This document shows, in pieces, positions 41,740-52,649 of a stretch of DNA of 64,000 bases. The position numbers were made by a program, and so were the translations under genes. The stretch is taken from contig OX155963.1 of NCBI GenBank assembly GCA_944548615.1, positions 24,623,336-24,687,335 on the forward strand. The letters are read 5' to 3'. The notes beneath the pieces are model-generated. The model was not told the origin of the DNA, did no database searches, and was given only the letters and a program-made list of their open reading frames with translations. The DNA comes from Micropterix aruncella. Taxonomy: Eukaryota; Arthropoda; Insecta; Lepidoptera; Micropterigidae. Position 1 is the stretch's first letter. Every line of letters starts with the position of its first letter.

Positions 41740-42012
41740 GTGAAATAGTTCATGCTAATGAGAAAAAGCGTATGTTAAAGCGGAATGTAAAATAAACGAT
41801 CGTATATTTCCCGCACAAGAGCTACCTGCTGAACATAAGACCATCTGAATCAGTTTAAAATCATTTCGTATGATTATGCCGCTTTATGTTCGGTTGGTCG
41901 TTTTATGCTGAAAAAGTGACAACCATTCATTTCATATTCCGCTCTAACGTATTGGCTTGTCTCGCTCGCATGAGCTAATTCCGATTTTAGTTCACGAAGA
42001 AGCGCAATCAAG
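41740..42012. mobile_element. Palindromic MITE, family E, copy 3
   Basis: Right arm is well preserved ('cattccgctctaacgtattgg', 'gcatgagctaattccgat', 'cgaagaagcgcaatc'). Left arm is truncated at its outer end ('tatgttaaagcggaatgtaaa'). The core 'ctacctgctgaac' matches the other copies. Confidence 0.7.
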
Positions 42013-43740
42013 CCAGTTGTCCATGTCTAGGAAATACTTTCGGCAATTTGACACAACTAAAACGTTTTTTTATAAATTAACGTAGCCTCAATCTTTAATA
42101 GCTCCAAAACCTTTCGAAAAAAAGGTTTCTCCGAAGTTTTATTTCATACCACAGTTCCATACCCGACAGACCCCGTCGAAGGTACAGTCGAGTCGCCTTA
42201 CTTGAGACAAATTTTGACTTTAAACGAAAAATAAATGCACAATTGATTTAATTATGGCAACAAACTTTCAACCAATTTTCAGGTGAAAGTCTATAAGTTG
42301 ACTATAAAACGGAAATATAATATTAAATTAGATTTTCTCACACAAAAAAGATATACACCTACTGTCTCATATTAGTTGCCAAAGTTGCCATACTTGAGTC
42401 AGGCATGAAAAATACACGAAAGAATCTTGTTAGATCCTTACGTTTTAACTTGAGATATTTTTAAACGTAGGTATGAAGAATCGTTATGAATAAAATGAAA
42501 AAAAAAAAAAGCTTTCATAATATTTTCAATTTGAAAAAATTAAAATCACCGAAATATTGAAATGAAATCATTTATTAATGTTAATTTCTCGTGGCGAATC
42601 AATGGCATGCATGTTAATCTTCTCAATTCTTACAAAAATATACGTTAAAGAACTTAAAATCTACCTTGAAAACCTGAAAAAACTTATTACCAATGATAAA
42701 GGCAAAACCTTACAAAAAAATAATTTTTTTTTGCTGCATTAATTCAAATAGTGTTCATATAGCTTTCATTTAGTAGTACACTAAATGAATATGTTTCTTC
42801 TTCTACATCACGATATATTTCGAAGTTTATTTCGATAAAAATAAAGTTTACCGTCGTGCCGGGACTTCGTAGTCTGATATAACCAAACATATCTTCAACA
42901 AAAAGAAAAAAATATGAGCACAAGCAACTTACACGCTTGAAGGTTCCGATGACAGTAACAGTAGGGATGGAAAGTTTTTGAAAAGCGGAAGTAAAGTCAA
43001 TCAAAATTTAATCGAAGTTTCGTCTCAAGAAAGGATACCCTTTCAAGTAAGGTGATTCGACGGAACTTTAATAAGGGCGCAGAATTTGTTTTCGCCTAGG
43101 GCGCCAAAAACCTTAAAGCCAACCCTGCATCGATGAGCGATTGATCAGGTTCGGTTATTTAATGCTTCTCCATCATTGTTTGCAGTTCTTAACAGTACAC
43201 ATTTACGGCAAATGTATATAGCCAGGCGGCAAGAAACTGTAATTGAAAACACCGGCACAGGATCTCATACTTCAATTTTCAAACATTATATATACCCTGG
43301 TTGCACAAACGAAAATATTTGATCAAAAGCAAACGATGGAAAGACCAATAAGCAGGTGATTTCTAATAAAGAGTAACATGGCCTTGAATTCCATTTTTTG
43401 CCATTCATAAACCCATTTTTTCCAAGTTCAAAATGGCCAGTGTGAAAAAACAGCAATAACATAGGTAAGGACCCAATAATTCAATTAATAACTTAATTGA
43501 TTATAAAAAAAAATGAACATACATTTCTACAGTGGTGTTCGTCTTAATTTGCACTCTGCAAAATCATCGATCAGTTTTGAAACATCATTGTTTCGGCTTC
43601 CTTAACTTCCTAGCAGTCGCAGAGTTGGACGAAACGTCAATAGAGAGTATGAAATCGGAGACTATCGCGGTTATTTGACATTATAAATAAGATAAATAAA
43701 TTAATAGTTTTAAAAAAACCACTAAAAACACGCTTTTGGG
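42013..43740. other. No gene seen
   Basis: AT-rich. A minus-strand open frame at 43004-42744 (86 codons) has no motif. Poly-A at 42498-42512. Nothing repeated elsewhere in the window that I could find. Confidence 0.35.
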
Positions 43741-43762
43741 CTATGATACGATATTCACATAC

Positions 43763-44000
43763 ACACGGCTATGATACGATATTCCATCATGGAATGCCAG
43801 TGCCTATCTTCCGGCTACATCATCAGACCTTGAAACCTAATCATGGTCAAAGTTCATTCCAAGACTTTTCTAACAAGTCCAAACACAGCTATGATACGAT
43901 GTTCCATCATGAAGTTCCAGTTCATATCTTCCGACTCCATCATCAGATCAGTTCGACAGTACCATATTATTGTATTGTCATCAGAACTACATACAGCTGC
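43763..44000. repeat. Tandem duplication, about 125-bp unit
   Basis: Unit 1 'gctatgatacgatattccat...cttccggctacatcatcaga' is repeated as 'gctatgatacgatgttccat...cttccgactccatcatcaga' starting near 43889. A shorter third piece precedes at 43742-43762. Confidence 0.75.
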
Positions 44001-44105
44001 CAATTTTCATGACGCTACGATCCTTGGAAGATGGTTAAATTAGTTACCTTAGATTCCATTACATAGTTACATACAGGTCGAGCTAATAAAAGCGTGTTAA
44101 AAACT

Positions 44106-44232
44106 AATTTACCGTGTCAATTTTGTAGCACCAGACGTTTCGGCGACGTTGCAGCCACCGTTGTCTACCGTGGACAACGGAGGCTGCAACGTCGCCGAAA
44201 CGTCGGTTGCTACAAAATTTACGTCGTAAATT
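44106..44232. repeat. Long hairpin (inverted repeat)
   Basis: Arms of about 55-60 bp: 'gacgtttcggcgacgttgca' at 44134-44153 pairs with 'tgcaacgtcgccgaaacgtc' at 44184-44203. 'ccgttgtc' pairs with 'gacaacgg' near the 6-bp loop 'taccgt', and flanking 'aattta/taaatt' extends the stem. GC-rich stem in AT-rich surroundings; a MITE or foldback remnant. Confidence 0.85.
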
Positions 44233-44239
44233 CCTTTTT

Positions 44240-44785
44240 TATTTTATTTATAATGTCAATAGAGTGTTTATGTAAATAGAGAAGTTACATTTTGGGCCCC
44301 CAAACTATCGTGGGCCTCGGTGTGCTGCATTGCCTGCACCGGCTTGGTATCATTCGGTATCATACGCCACTGGGTATCATTCGGTTAATTGCAGACTGCA
44401 ATTATATCCTTTCCCACAGCATCGCAGCAATACTTTCCGTCGTATTTAGTTACGTTTTTATACCGACAGATCGTAGTATATCCGATTTGTCGCCGTCGCG
44501 CGTTTAAGTAATTGCCCGCATCCATAATACTCTTTCGCCGTGATGTAAATCGCAAAGATTCGACATGTTTTCTATTATGAGTTGTCGCCGAGAGAAATTC
44601 GACGCGGAATCGGGGTCAATCGCCGAACCCGCGCGGCTATGCGCCGAACCAACGCCGAACGGCTCGAAAGCTGAGAAATGGCCAGCTACAGCCAGACTAA
44701 CCGAACGAATGGAATCGATTTTCAACACTGGACGCTCCCAGATTCATTTTATTACAAAACTAGCAGTTCTGTGAACGGCGGGCCT
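44240..44785. other. Unique, partly CpG-rich
   Basis: 44500-44720 is CpG-rich with open frames on both strands (plus 44565-44774; minus 44728-44504). No motif and no clear splice sites. Could be an exon or a decayed repeat. Confidence 0.3.
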
Positions 44786-44789
44786 CGCG

Positions 44790-45290
44790 TGTTTTAGCCC
44801 ACCATCTTTCCCGGCAAGTAGACGAGGCCCCGCCCCCAACCCCCTCGCCTACCCCGTGCCAACTCCCACCACCGCTACCCCTCCCCCCCCATTCAAGCCC
44901 ACTCTACAGTGAATGTGTTCTATTAAAATCGCGAATGTATTTCTAAGATATTTGTAGTATTTTCGCGTGCTACAAATTTCACGCGGTACAAATGTCAGTG
45001 CTACAAATTTCACGCGGTAAATTCGTTTTATATCCTATTTATAATGATGTGGTATGTTCTTAAATATGGCGGAGTATAAACATTATATGTGTAGATGGTG
45101 TACGAGATATTCCAACCACAATTTTACAACGTTGTTTCGAACCAACATGGTATCTGTGTACCGCCTTTCATGTTTTAAGTCGAGATTTAATTGTAATATT
45201 TCGAGATTGAAACATGGCTACCGCGCATCCTGGTAGACCGATTTTAACCACAATCTTTTTAACTCTTGACATGACCAAATGATGACTGCA
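44790..45290 (+). repeat. Family F repeat, copy 5
   Basis: Forward copy: 'tcccggcaagtagacgaggc', C-rich block, 'atggcggagtataaacatta', 'tacgagatattccaacca', 'aatatttcgagattga'. A duplicated 'gctacaaatttcacgcggta' (44968 and 45000) occurs inside. A second 5'-end fragment follows at about 45395-45430. Confidence 0.65.
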
Positions 45291-45579
45291 TGCCGGACGT
45301 AGTTTCGTGTATTTCGTACTATATTGCTAGGTTTTGAACGGCGGGCCTCGTGTGTATTATGCCACCAACTTGAAACGGATTCAAAAAATCAGTTATGTCA
45401 CCCAAAACTTTCCCGGCAAGCAGACAATTTGCAAGAGACAGCGATACAATGCCCCGATATGTGGTGATATGCGATTCGAGCGACAGCGTATTGAATTCGC
45501 TCAAAAGACTTCAAAGAGTTGCAGATACAGTTTCTCATGACTTATATAGTAAGATCAAGCCCTTGTGGGTTAAATTTTA

Positions 45580-45770
45580 TTTATTATTATTTATCTAAGA
45601 ATCAATTACTATAAACACATTGATTTTGCGTACATAAATAATAGGAACCAAATAGCAAAACCTTAACCTTATGCTTATTTGATTATGTCACCTAACTGTG
45701 ACTAGCCCGTTCTAGGGTGGACAGGGCTCTATTATTACAATAAATTATGAAAATTTTAGAAAGTGCTAAT
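45580..45770 (-). mobile_element. LINE 3'-end fragment (family M), copy 1
   Basis: Short (TTTA)n start, then a 3' UTR that matches 60775-60950: 'atagcaaaaccttaacctta', 'tgactagcccgttctagggt', 'gacagggctct'. A LINE lineage different from the one at 32-37 kb; only the non-coding tail remains. Confidence 0.65.
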
Positions 45771-46653
45771 TAAATCTAATTAAATCACCTTAAAATTTGG
45801 CAAACAAAGCGCAATTCCATTTTAAAATGGCATGAAATAAAACATAAAATTTTGTTTAATTAGAGTGTGACAAATATAATAGACTTAAAACTAGAACAAA
45901 AACAAAAATAAGAAAGAAATAAAATAAAAAGTCATTAGAAAAATATTTTTTAAAAACCATTTCAAGATTGATATAAGTAGATATTACTATTTCAAAATGT
46001 TTATAAAGAAAGAATATTTGATATCGGTAAAAATCCTAATATCCCTTTGAATTACTAAATTTTGAGTTTAATGTTTTCGCCTTCCTGCTAAATGTTTTTC
46101 GAGTACATACTATCGCCATTTATCCCATGTATTGAATGAGGACACAGGCGAAAGCGTCAAACAAAACATCGCGTAATCATATAAAAAGACATAATTAAAG
46201 CAAACCTTAATAGATGGCTACTGTAAAATCTGATCAACTTCTTCGCAACGCATGACAATTTATTTAGTATCACTTATCTATTATTCCTAATTAAATTTTA
46301 TTAAATTTGAACTAAAAATGTATTTATTTATTACTTAGCTTAATATTTCATAAAATTGGTATATTTATATGTATATACAGGTGGTGGGTCCAAATAATTT
46401 ATGGATCAAAAAAAAAAATTAATTTCTTAAAATTGCATAAAAATATGCACATCTAGAGACGGGCCAAATTATCGCCTAGTTAGATATGTTATTGGCAGGA
46501 AAGGTCATGTAAGATGTGTTAAACCTCCCTATATTAACCGTTACATGATCAATGAACTGTATACCTAATGATAAGTATCTCAATAAATAAATAAATAAAA
46601 AATAAATATTACAAAACATAATTTAAAATGTTTAAATATGAATCCCTTATTTC
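45771..46653. other. AT-rich; plus-strand LINE-like tail near the end
   Basis: No gene. An (AATA)n run at 46581-46607 after 'tacctaatgataagtatctc' looks like the 3' tail of a severely truncated plus-strand LINE. Confidence 0.4.
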
Positions 46654-47053
46654 AACAAGTAAATATATTAAAAAGAATAAAAAACACGACTGCCGCTACA
46701 GAAAGTGAACTATTGTATTAATAATTATTTTAATTACGTTGTTTTTAAGAAATATGTGTGGTTTATGTATTTACCCATACACATACATGTATATTTCCGG
46801 AATGTACTCAATCAGACCTTCCATTTGACACTAAACACGATATATTTATGTTAATTTATTGACATTTGGATATTTAGACAACTACTTACTTTATATTTGG
46901 ACAGTTAACATACCCTATGAAACTCGGAGCGACCATTCTAATAATACCACACACTTCTAAGTCGCATTAAAAGTTATGGTGGAATAAAGAAACGGAAAAC
47001 ATACATAGATCCTGAACACATCACACTCATTTTTTTGCTGGGCAGTCGTGTAA
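46654..47053 (+). repeat. Family A repeat, copy 6
   Basis: Complete: 'caagtaaatatattaaaaag', 'cacgactgccgctacagaaa' through 'ttgctgggcagtcgtgt'. Confidence 0.75.
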
Positions 47054-48410
47054 AAAGGGCACATGTACATATGTTTTCGAGTCACCTTTTTATGGAATAA
47101 TAATCTATGATAAATATATATTCTTAACAAATATGGAGTCTTCTATAATACACCGCACTATCCATCAAATTTAAAGTTGAAATCAAAGAATATCGCGATA
47201 TTATAAATAGAATAAAACGATTTTAGCACCCAACGTTTTTAGGGTGTAAAAATATGTGTTAAATAAAAAAAATAAAAAGACGCATGTCCAGGTGCTTCGT
47301 TTTCCTGAATCATAAATTCTCACGAAAATGTGTATGTTTATATTATTATTTTGTTTTTTAGTATAATAGGTACGCAAACAATACTGTAATAATACATTAG
47401 TTATCGCTAATATTTTGCATTATTACTATTAGAGTATAATCTCCTTAGAACAGGCTCCGCCTAGTTAGGAGCAACACAATCTATGTTAAGTGCTAACGGT
47501 GTAAAAAAAAATTGTGGATCAATAAATAAATAATATCTTATGCGTACTCAACATGCTTAATTAATACGTATGCGCCGTTTATCTCACGATTCCCAAAAGA
47601 AATATTAGTACAAAAATTAATATCCTTAAAAATTATAATTTGTAAAAATTATCAAAAGATTTTTTTTAAATAAGTTTACAGTAAATTCTGAAAAACAATA
47701 AAATTTCTCATAGATTAAATCATATCAGATCATGAAAGAAAAAAAACAAAAGAAATACTTTGAAAAACAAATCCGTACCTACTATGTCAATGTATATACA
47801 CAGGTATATCTACATTTGTAATAAAAATATTTCGGATTGAAAAAGAATTTTTATTTTGATTTGAAAAGTTCAGTCGTGTAAAAATAAGCCAAAATGGGTT
47901 TTAGATAACATTTTCAAAATAACACATACCTGTGTAAGATGGTGAACCTACTTCAAGGATTATAAATCTTTCAAATTTCATTAGTTTTATATAAAATAAA
48001 ATAAAATAAATATGTAAATTCGGAAAAGAAAAAAAAAATGCTGAATTTCATGGTAAATCTTGTACACTCTGAAAGGGTTTTATTTCAATTTAAACGTTTC
48101 TCGATTTGTTCACTAAATGTGTTTACCTTTGGCTTTAATATAAGAACAGTATAAGCATTTTCCAAAGTTTTCAGTGTCTTTCACCGCGTATTTTTCATTT
48201 GGAGTTTCACATGAAAAGGCTTTAATTAAATTGCATATTAGTCCTTTATCTACTGCTGGGTCGCGACCTCCGGGGGTCGCAGATTATCAACAAAAAAAAA
48301 GAAACGATAATATTACAACCTCTTTATTTATATAATGCGAACATTTACAGCTTCGGAAGAGAAAAATATATATTGTTTTGTATTAATAATATATAATAAT
48401 GAAATATTTA
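47054..48410. other. No gene seen
   Basis: AT-rich. 47440-47535 ends with 'ggatcaataaataaataata', another LINE-tail-like (AATA)n on the plus strand. An odd self-complementary 'gacctccgggggtc' occurs at 48256-48269. Confidence 0.4.
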
Positions 48411-48419
48411 TTAACAAAC

Positions 48420-48570
48420 TTCATGAAAGGAGGAGGTTATCAATTCGGTTGTATCTTTTTTTAATGTTTGTTACCTTAGAAACCCCGTCATTTATGAACC
48501 GATTTGGAAAATTCTTTTTTTATTTGAAAATAAATACTTCCAGATAGGTCCTATTTTTATCAAAATCCTG
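48420..48570 (+). repeat. Lepidopteran-type repeat (family J), copy 1
   Basis: 'aaaggaggaggttatcaatt', 'atgaaccgatttggaaaatt', shared with 53788-54037. I recognise this as a repeat widespread in moth and butterfly genomes, which supports the taxonomic guess. Confidence 0.65.
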
Positions 48571-48639
48571 TTTTGATGATGGGAACCACGAGGAATTGTG
48601 GGAACTCCTCAAATATTATCATATGAAGATGAAAATTTA

Positions 48640-48950
48640 CGTGTTCGTTCAGATCCGATGACAAATAATTTTTATGGTAAGCATGACCTGTTCTACACCC
48701 AGGGTTGGCTCCCGACGAGGGGACTCTACAACGGTCAACAGCACAGACACGAAATTTTGTATACGGATTTAGTAATGATAGCACGTTCTAAGTTTCATCA
48801 AGACAGGATTGCGGCACCCAGCGTTGACATCCAACGAGGGAACTCTTCAACGGTCAACAGCACAGACACGAAATTTTGTATACCCATTAAATTATGATAA
48901 GTATCAAGTATCACCTTCTAAGTATCACCATGACATGGCTGCTGCACTTA
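48640..48950 (+). repeat. Tandem repeat, about 120-bp unit
   Basis: Two units, 48698-48817 and 48818-48945, share 'caacggtcaacagcacagac' and 'acgaaattttgtata'. A single related unit with its upstream leader is at 55920-56075, so the locus arose by local duplication of an interspersed repeat. Confidence 0.7.
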
Positions 48951-50679
48951 TTAAAAAAATGGAGTCGGATTTTTTGTTAACATTTTGTATTATTATGTTA
49001 ATATCTAGTTAAATAAATCTATTCATAGTAATATTTCATTAATTTTAATTTTAAGTATTTAGGAATAGCAGTTCGCAAAAGAGTTTATTCTTTTTTACCA
49101 AAAAGGGGTGGCAATCTAAAAAAGGTTGAAAAACACTTTGATTAGTAACACACTGATCACTACCGTGTCAGTATATAAATTATTCGTAATAATGTTGTAA
49201 ATGCTACACTACACAGTGACGTGAGGTTTTTCGTGTTTTAATGGGGCCAACCAATTTTGCAATCATTATAACGAGACATTTCCAAAGCAATATTTATTAC
49301 ATTTTTCACAGTTGAAAAATATTATAAGATCTTTTGTACTAACGTTGACTGTTTTATTTAATTATATCAATACTATAAATTTTTCATTTTTACGCTTCTT
49401 TTTAGTATACGGAGGATAAGAAAGAAAAAGTCGTCGAGACGAAACGTAGAACGCCACCTGTCGCGATTGTTAAGAACCTCTTCACCGATAGTTAGAATAC
49501 GAACCGGCGAGGTGCCGCTACTCGCCGCTAGATGACGCCTTTTCAACGAAGAACAATTTGCTTTATTTAACATGAAAAAATATTTTGTTTTTATTACATT
49601 TGTACAAGTGTATAAAAATATTAGGTACAAGAAACATAAATGAACCAAATAGATTTTGGTTTATTGTTCAGTAAGACCAAAAGATGAAAATAATATAAAT
49701 GCATAATATTTTATATTGGTCCTACATGTTGTGCGCGAGCAAGAATATTAGAAAATAATTCTGCTATTTTGGTTTTTCATAATGCATTCTGAATCGTAAA
49801 AGTCATTCGTGGGCATAGATAAATAGTCAAGATATTAATAAAGGCGACAACGGTCTACGTAAATAAATCAAAATTCATTGTTAAAGAAAAGCAATAGATA
49901 TTTTAACTATTTGGCAATGAGAGTCCTAATACCTTTATTTTAAACTTTATACATTGTTTATTTTAGTTTTAACCATAAAGTGGCTCCAACCCTATGTTTT
50001 TATGCGTGTCGTGCCCGATTTTCTATACTCACTTATTAAAATAATATAGGCATAAGCTTAGACGTACACCAATTATATTCTCTTTACTATATATTCTCTA
50101 CTCTGTACTTATATTCTGTACACTATATTCTCATATTTTTCTCGAAAACAAATTTGTTTTGATGGGATTTTGTAGAAGACTATTAGAACTACCACTAGGC
50201 ATTGAACTACCCGACAATTGTTTTTTTTTTAATTTCCTATACTAATTGGAAATATTCTTTATAGCATGATCATAATGTTTTATTTTTTTGAAAGCTTTGA
50301 TTTATTTTTTTAAAATAGGACATGTATGTATATATTTGTGTAATCAAACATGATGCGCCGACCTTACGATTCTATCCTATACGACAGGATTTTTTTGACA
50401 CGTCTTATTACTAAAGATACTACATTCAAATATTTTTTCCATAATGGGATACTTTAGTTCTCCAGGAATATTTTTTATTTAAAAAATACTTTATAATCTT
50501 AAAATAGTCTGTATTTTTTCTGATCCTAAGCTTTAAGATCTTCTTTTTGCCCCTCAAGAAAAGTTCTTTTTTGGGATCGGCCAATAACTTAAAACAAAAT
50601 CCTTATCATAGGCATAGCAGAAAGCCCGCTATGAACGGGCTTATACTAGAATATTGCTTATATTTTAGTATATACTTAC
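48951..50679. other. Intron-like sequence, no gene seen
   Basis: AT-rich. 49450-49540 is GC-richer ('gccgctagatgacgcc') and unique here. No supported coding frame until the ankyrin exon donor. Confidence 0.4.
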
Positions 50680-50931
50680 TTGATATCCGGCGTAGTGGCA
50701 GTGAGAAGCTTGACGCAGTCGAGGCAGCCGCGCGCCGCAGCGTAGTGCAACGCGAGCGCGCCGTTGCTGGCGGCCGCGCCGGCTGCGCCGTGCGACGCGT
50801 GCGGCGCGTGCGGCGCGTGCGACGCGGCGTGCGCGGCCGCCGCGGCCGCCGCGCGCGACTGCAGCGCCGGCATGCCGGCCGCGCGACTCTTGCCGCCGCA
50901 CAGCCAAAGCGCGACGTGCGCGCGACGACTC
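50680..50931 (-). CDS. Ankyrin-repeat exon of a host gene (forked/espin-like?)
   Basis: Internal exon of 252 bp on the minus strand. The acceptor is 'ttgtgtgtcgtttgcag|g' (AG at 50933-50932) and the donor 'atcaa|gtaagtata' (GT at 50679-50678); both are near-ideal, and the exon is symmetric, phase 2 at both ends. It encodes a basic start ('SRRAHVALWLCGGKSRAAG'), an Ala/His/Pro low-complexity stretch ('AAHAASHAPHAPHASHGAA') and one clear ankyrin repeat ('ALHYAAARGCLDCVKLL'), which continues into the next exon. GC and CpG are extreme compared with the flanks. The ankyrin sequence recalls insect forked, the espin homologue that cross-links actin bundles in bristles; that identity is from memory and tentative. 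Neighbouring exons lie outside the window or were not found. Confidence 0.75.
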
Positions 50932-50961
50932 CTGCAAACGACACACAAATATAAGTAAAAG

Positions 50962-51062
50962 CGGTTGCGTCACCCCAAGACTTTCCCGGAAAGTAGACAA
51001 CCCCCCTCCAGCCAAGCCCCCCGGCTAAGCCCTTCCCTCGCCCCCCCCCCCCCCCCTTTATA
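50962..51062 (+). repeat. Family F repeat, copy 6 (5' end only), with poly-C
   Basis: 'ttgcgtcaccccaagacttt', 'cccggaaagtagacaac', then C-rich sequence with a run of about 16 C at 51041-51056. It inserted about 30 bp from the ankyrin exon acceptor, on the intron side. Confidence 0.65.
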
Positions 51063-51699
51063 TACTATACGTTACATCTAATTAATTTATGCGCTATTTA
51101 ACCTGGGCTAAGACAGATGTGTACCTACCTAAATTTAGACGGTATAAATTACGGCTAAATGTAATATATAACGGTAATTTCTAAATTGTACATTATTTTT
51201 CTTTTCTTTTGTGCTCTTGCACTTGAATGTCAATGTAAACAATAAATAAAATAAATAAACAATAAATAAATACTAGGTAAATTAAACATTCAATTTTTTC
51301 CTTCAAAATCCTGATTGCACTCCAATTCATTTTTATAATTACCCAACAAAATGAATACCAGTTTAATATGACCATCCATTTTATGATACGATTTTATGTG
51401 CACTCGATTCAAATAACCGTTTAATTTTATCTTAATGGCATTGGATTCAGGCGAAATTAATATATTCCACAGGCAATGCGGCAGCAATAAGGACAGTTAC
51501 TGTTAAATGGGGTAAATGCGACGAGTAATTGCTAAGCGAAAGATTTAAACAGCCGCTCATTTGCAACGCAGAAATAAACTAGTTTAGACACTGTGGTTAA
51601 TAGCGTTTATCGCAGTACCGCTAAAAACGGACCCCGAGATGACCTACTGGTATTATCTACGAGTACATAAGACAGTAATTTTATGAAAATTCTTTCACA
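51063..51699. other. No gene seen
   Basis: Intron-like. Short (AATAA)n at 51240-51270. Confidence 0.4.
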
Positions 51700-51872
51700 C
51701 CTCTAGACTAAATGAACAACAGCATCAAAAAACTTGAACGCTTGCAAAATGTATGCATACGATTCGTCTAAGTCTTCATAAGTATGATCACGTGTCCGAG
51801 CACGTGATCATACTTATGTAGACATAGATCCGGGCAATATAGGGCACAGCTAAAGTGGTTGCCAGTAAGCCA
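51700..51872 (+). pseudogene. Short LINE ORF2 fragment
   Basis: The plus strand reads 'IKKLERLQNVCIRFV', then in other frames 'YRAQLKWLPV', both typical of the region after the LINE RT thumb. Only about 55 codons remain, with at least one frameshift. A perfect 18-bp inverted repeat lies in the middle (51777-51794 / 51801-51818). Confidence 0.55.
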
Positions 51873-51873
51873 C

Positions 51874-52218
51874 ATTTGAAGATGTCGACTACAACGGGAG
51901 AACCTGTCACCTCAGGAAGTTTTAACTAAAGTGAAGAGTTCAACCCGCCAGAGTTCAACGCCTTACGGCGGGGCACTAGGAACGTAAGTGGGCCACCTCG
52001 CCCCCTGACTACCAGTTTTGCAGGATATCTCCACTGGAATCAACCATCAGGATACCTCGATCCTCCCGACTGGTTCGGGACTGAAGTCGCTTGCGCGGCC
52101 TCTACCTGTTGTATTACAGCGGTAATTCAATTGGATTTATCGCCGACCTGGGCATCCTTTGCCCGCGGTGTCACACGGGATCGGGTGGCCTATAGGTCGT
52201 TTCAAGAGTGGCATGACA
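51874..52218 (-). repeat. Family B, copy 8 (3' half)
   Basis: Reverse orientation: 'gtcgactacaacgggagaac', 'cctcctgactggttcgggac' equivalents, 'cttgcgcggcctctacctg' and 'cacacgggatcgggtggcc' match other copies. It starts next to the LINE fragment. Confidence 0.65.
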
Positions 52219-52649
52219 GCGCTTCTTGCGTAGAGCGCTTTACCATACCGTCTCTGGAATGCTTTACCCACACATGTATAGACTGCATCGAGTTTGTATA
52301 GCTCATAAATTATTTTTTTTCCTCTTCTCTTCCCTGCGTCATTATAGGTTTATTATTGTATTTTCTACTGGATTTAAATGTAATTCTACTCATGAGTTGC
52401 ATTTATTGGCATACATTGAATTTATTACACGGCTATACTCGTTTTTAGTTTCTTTATTCCACCATAACTTCTAAGCCGTACAGGGCCGGCGTATAGGCAA
52501 ACTAGGCAATAGCCTAGGGCGCTCGTATTTTGGGGGCGGCGCGGCGAGGCGATCTGGTAGCGTATGTATCGTATGTAACGCGCGGTCGGGGCGGTGATTT
52601 TGCATGTACAGTGCTGTATTGCTGTAGCGTCCTATTCCGTCATGTGCCT

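Noticed and set aside
50547..50954. Arg- and Ala-rich frames on the plus strand and other minus frames over the ankyrin exon
   Set aside because: They are shadows of a very GC-rich exon. Only the minus frame ending in the ankyrin repeat matches the splice sites and a known domain.
52530..52649. N-terminal 40 residues of the hAT open frame as true protein
   Set aside because: They come from terminal-repeat and deletion-junction sequence. Recognisable transposase begins near 52650.
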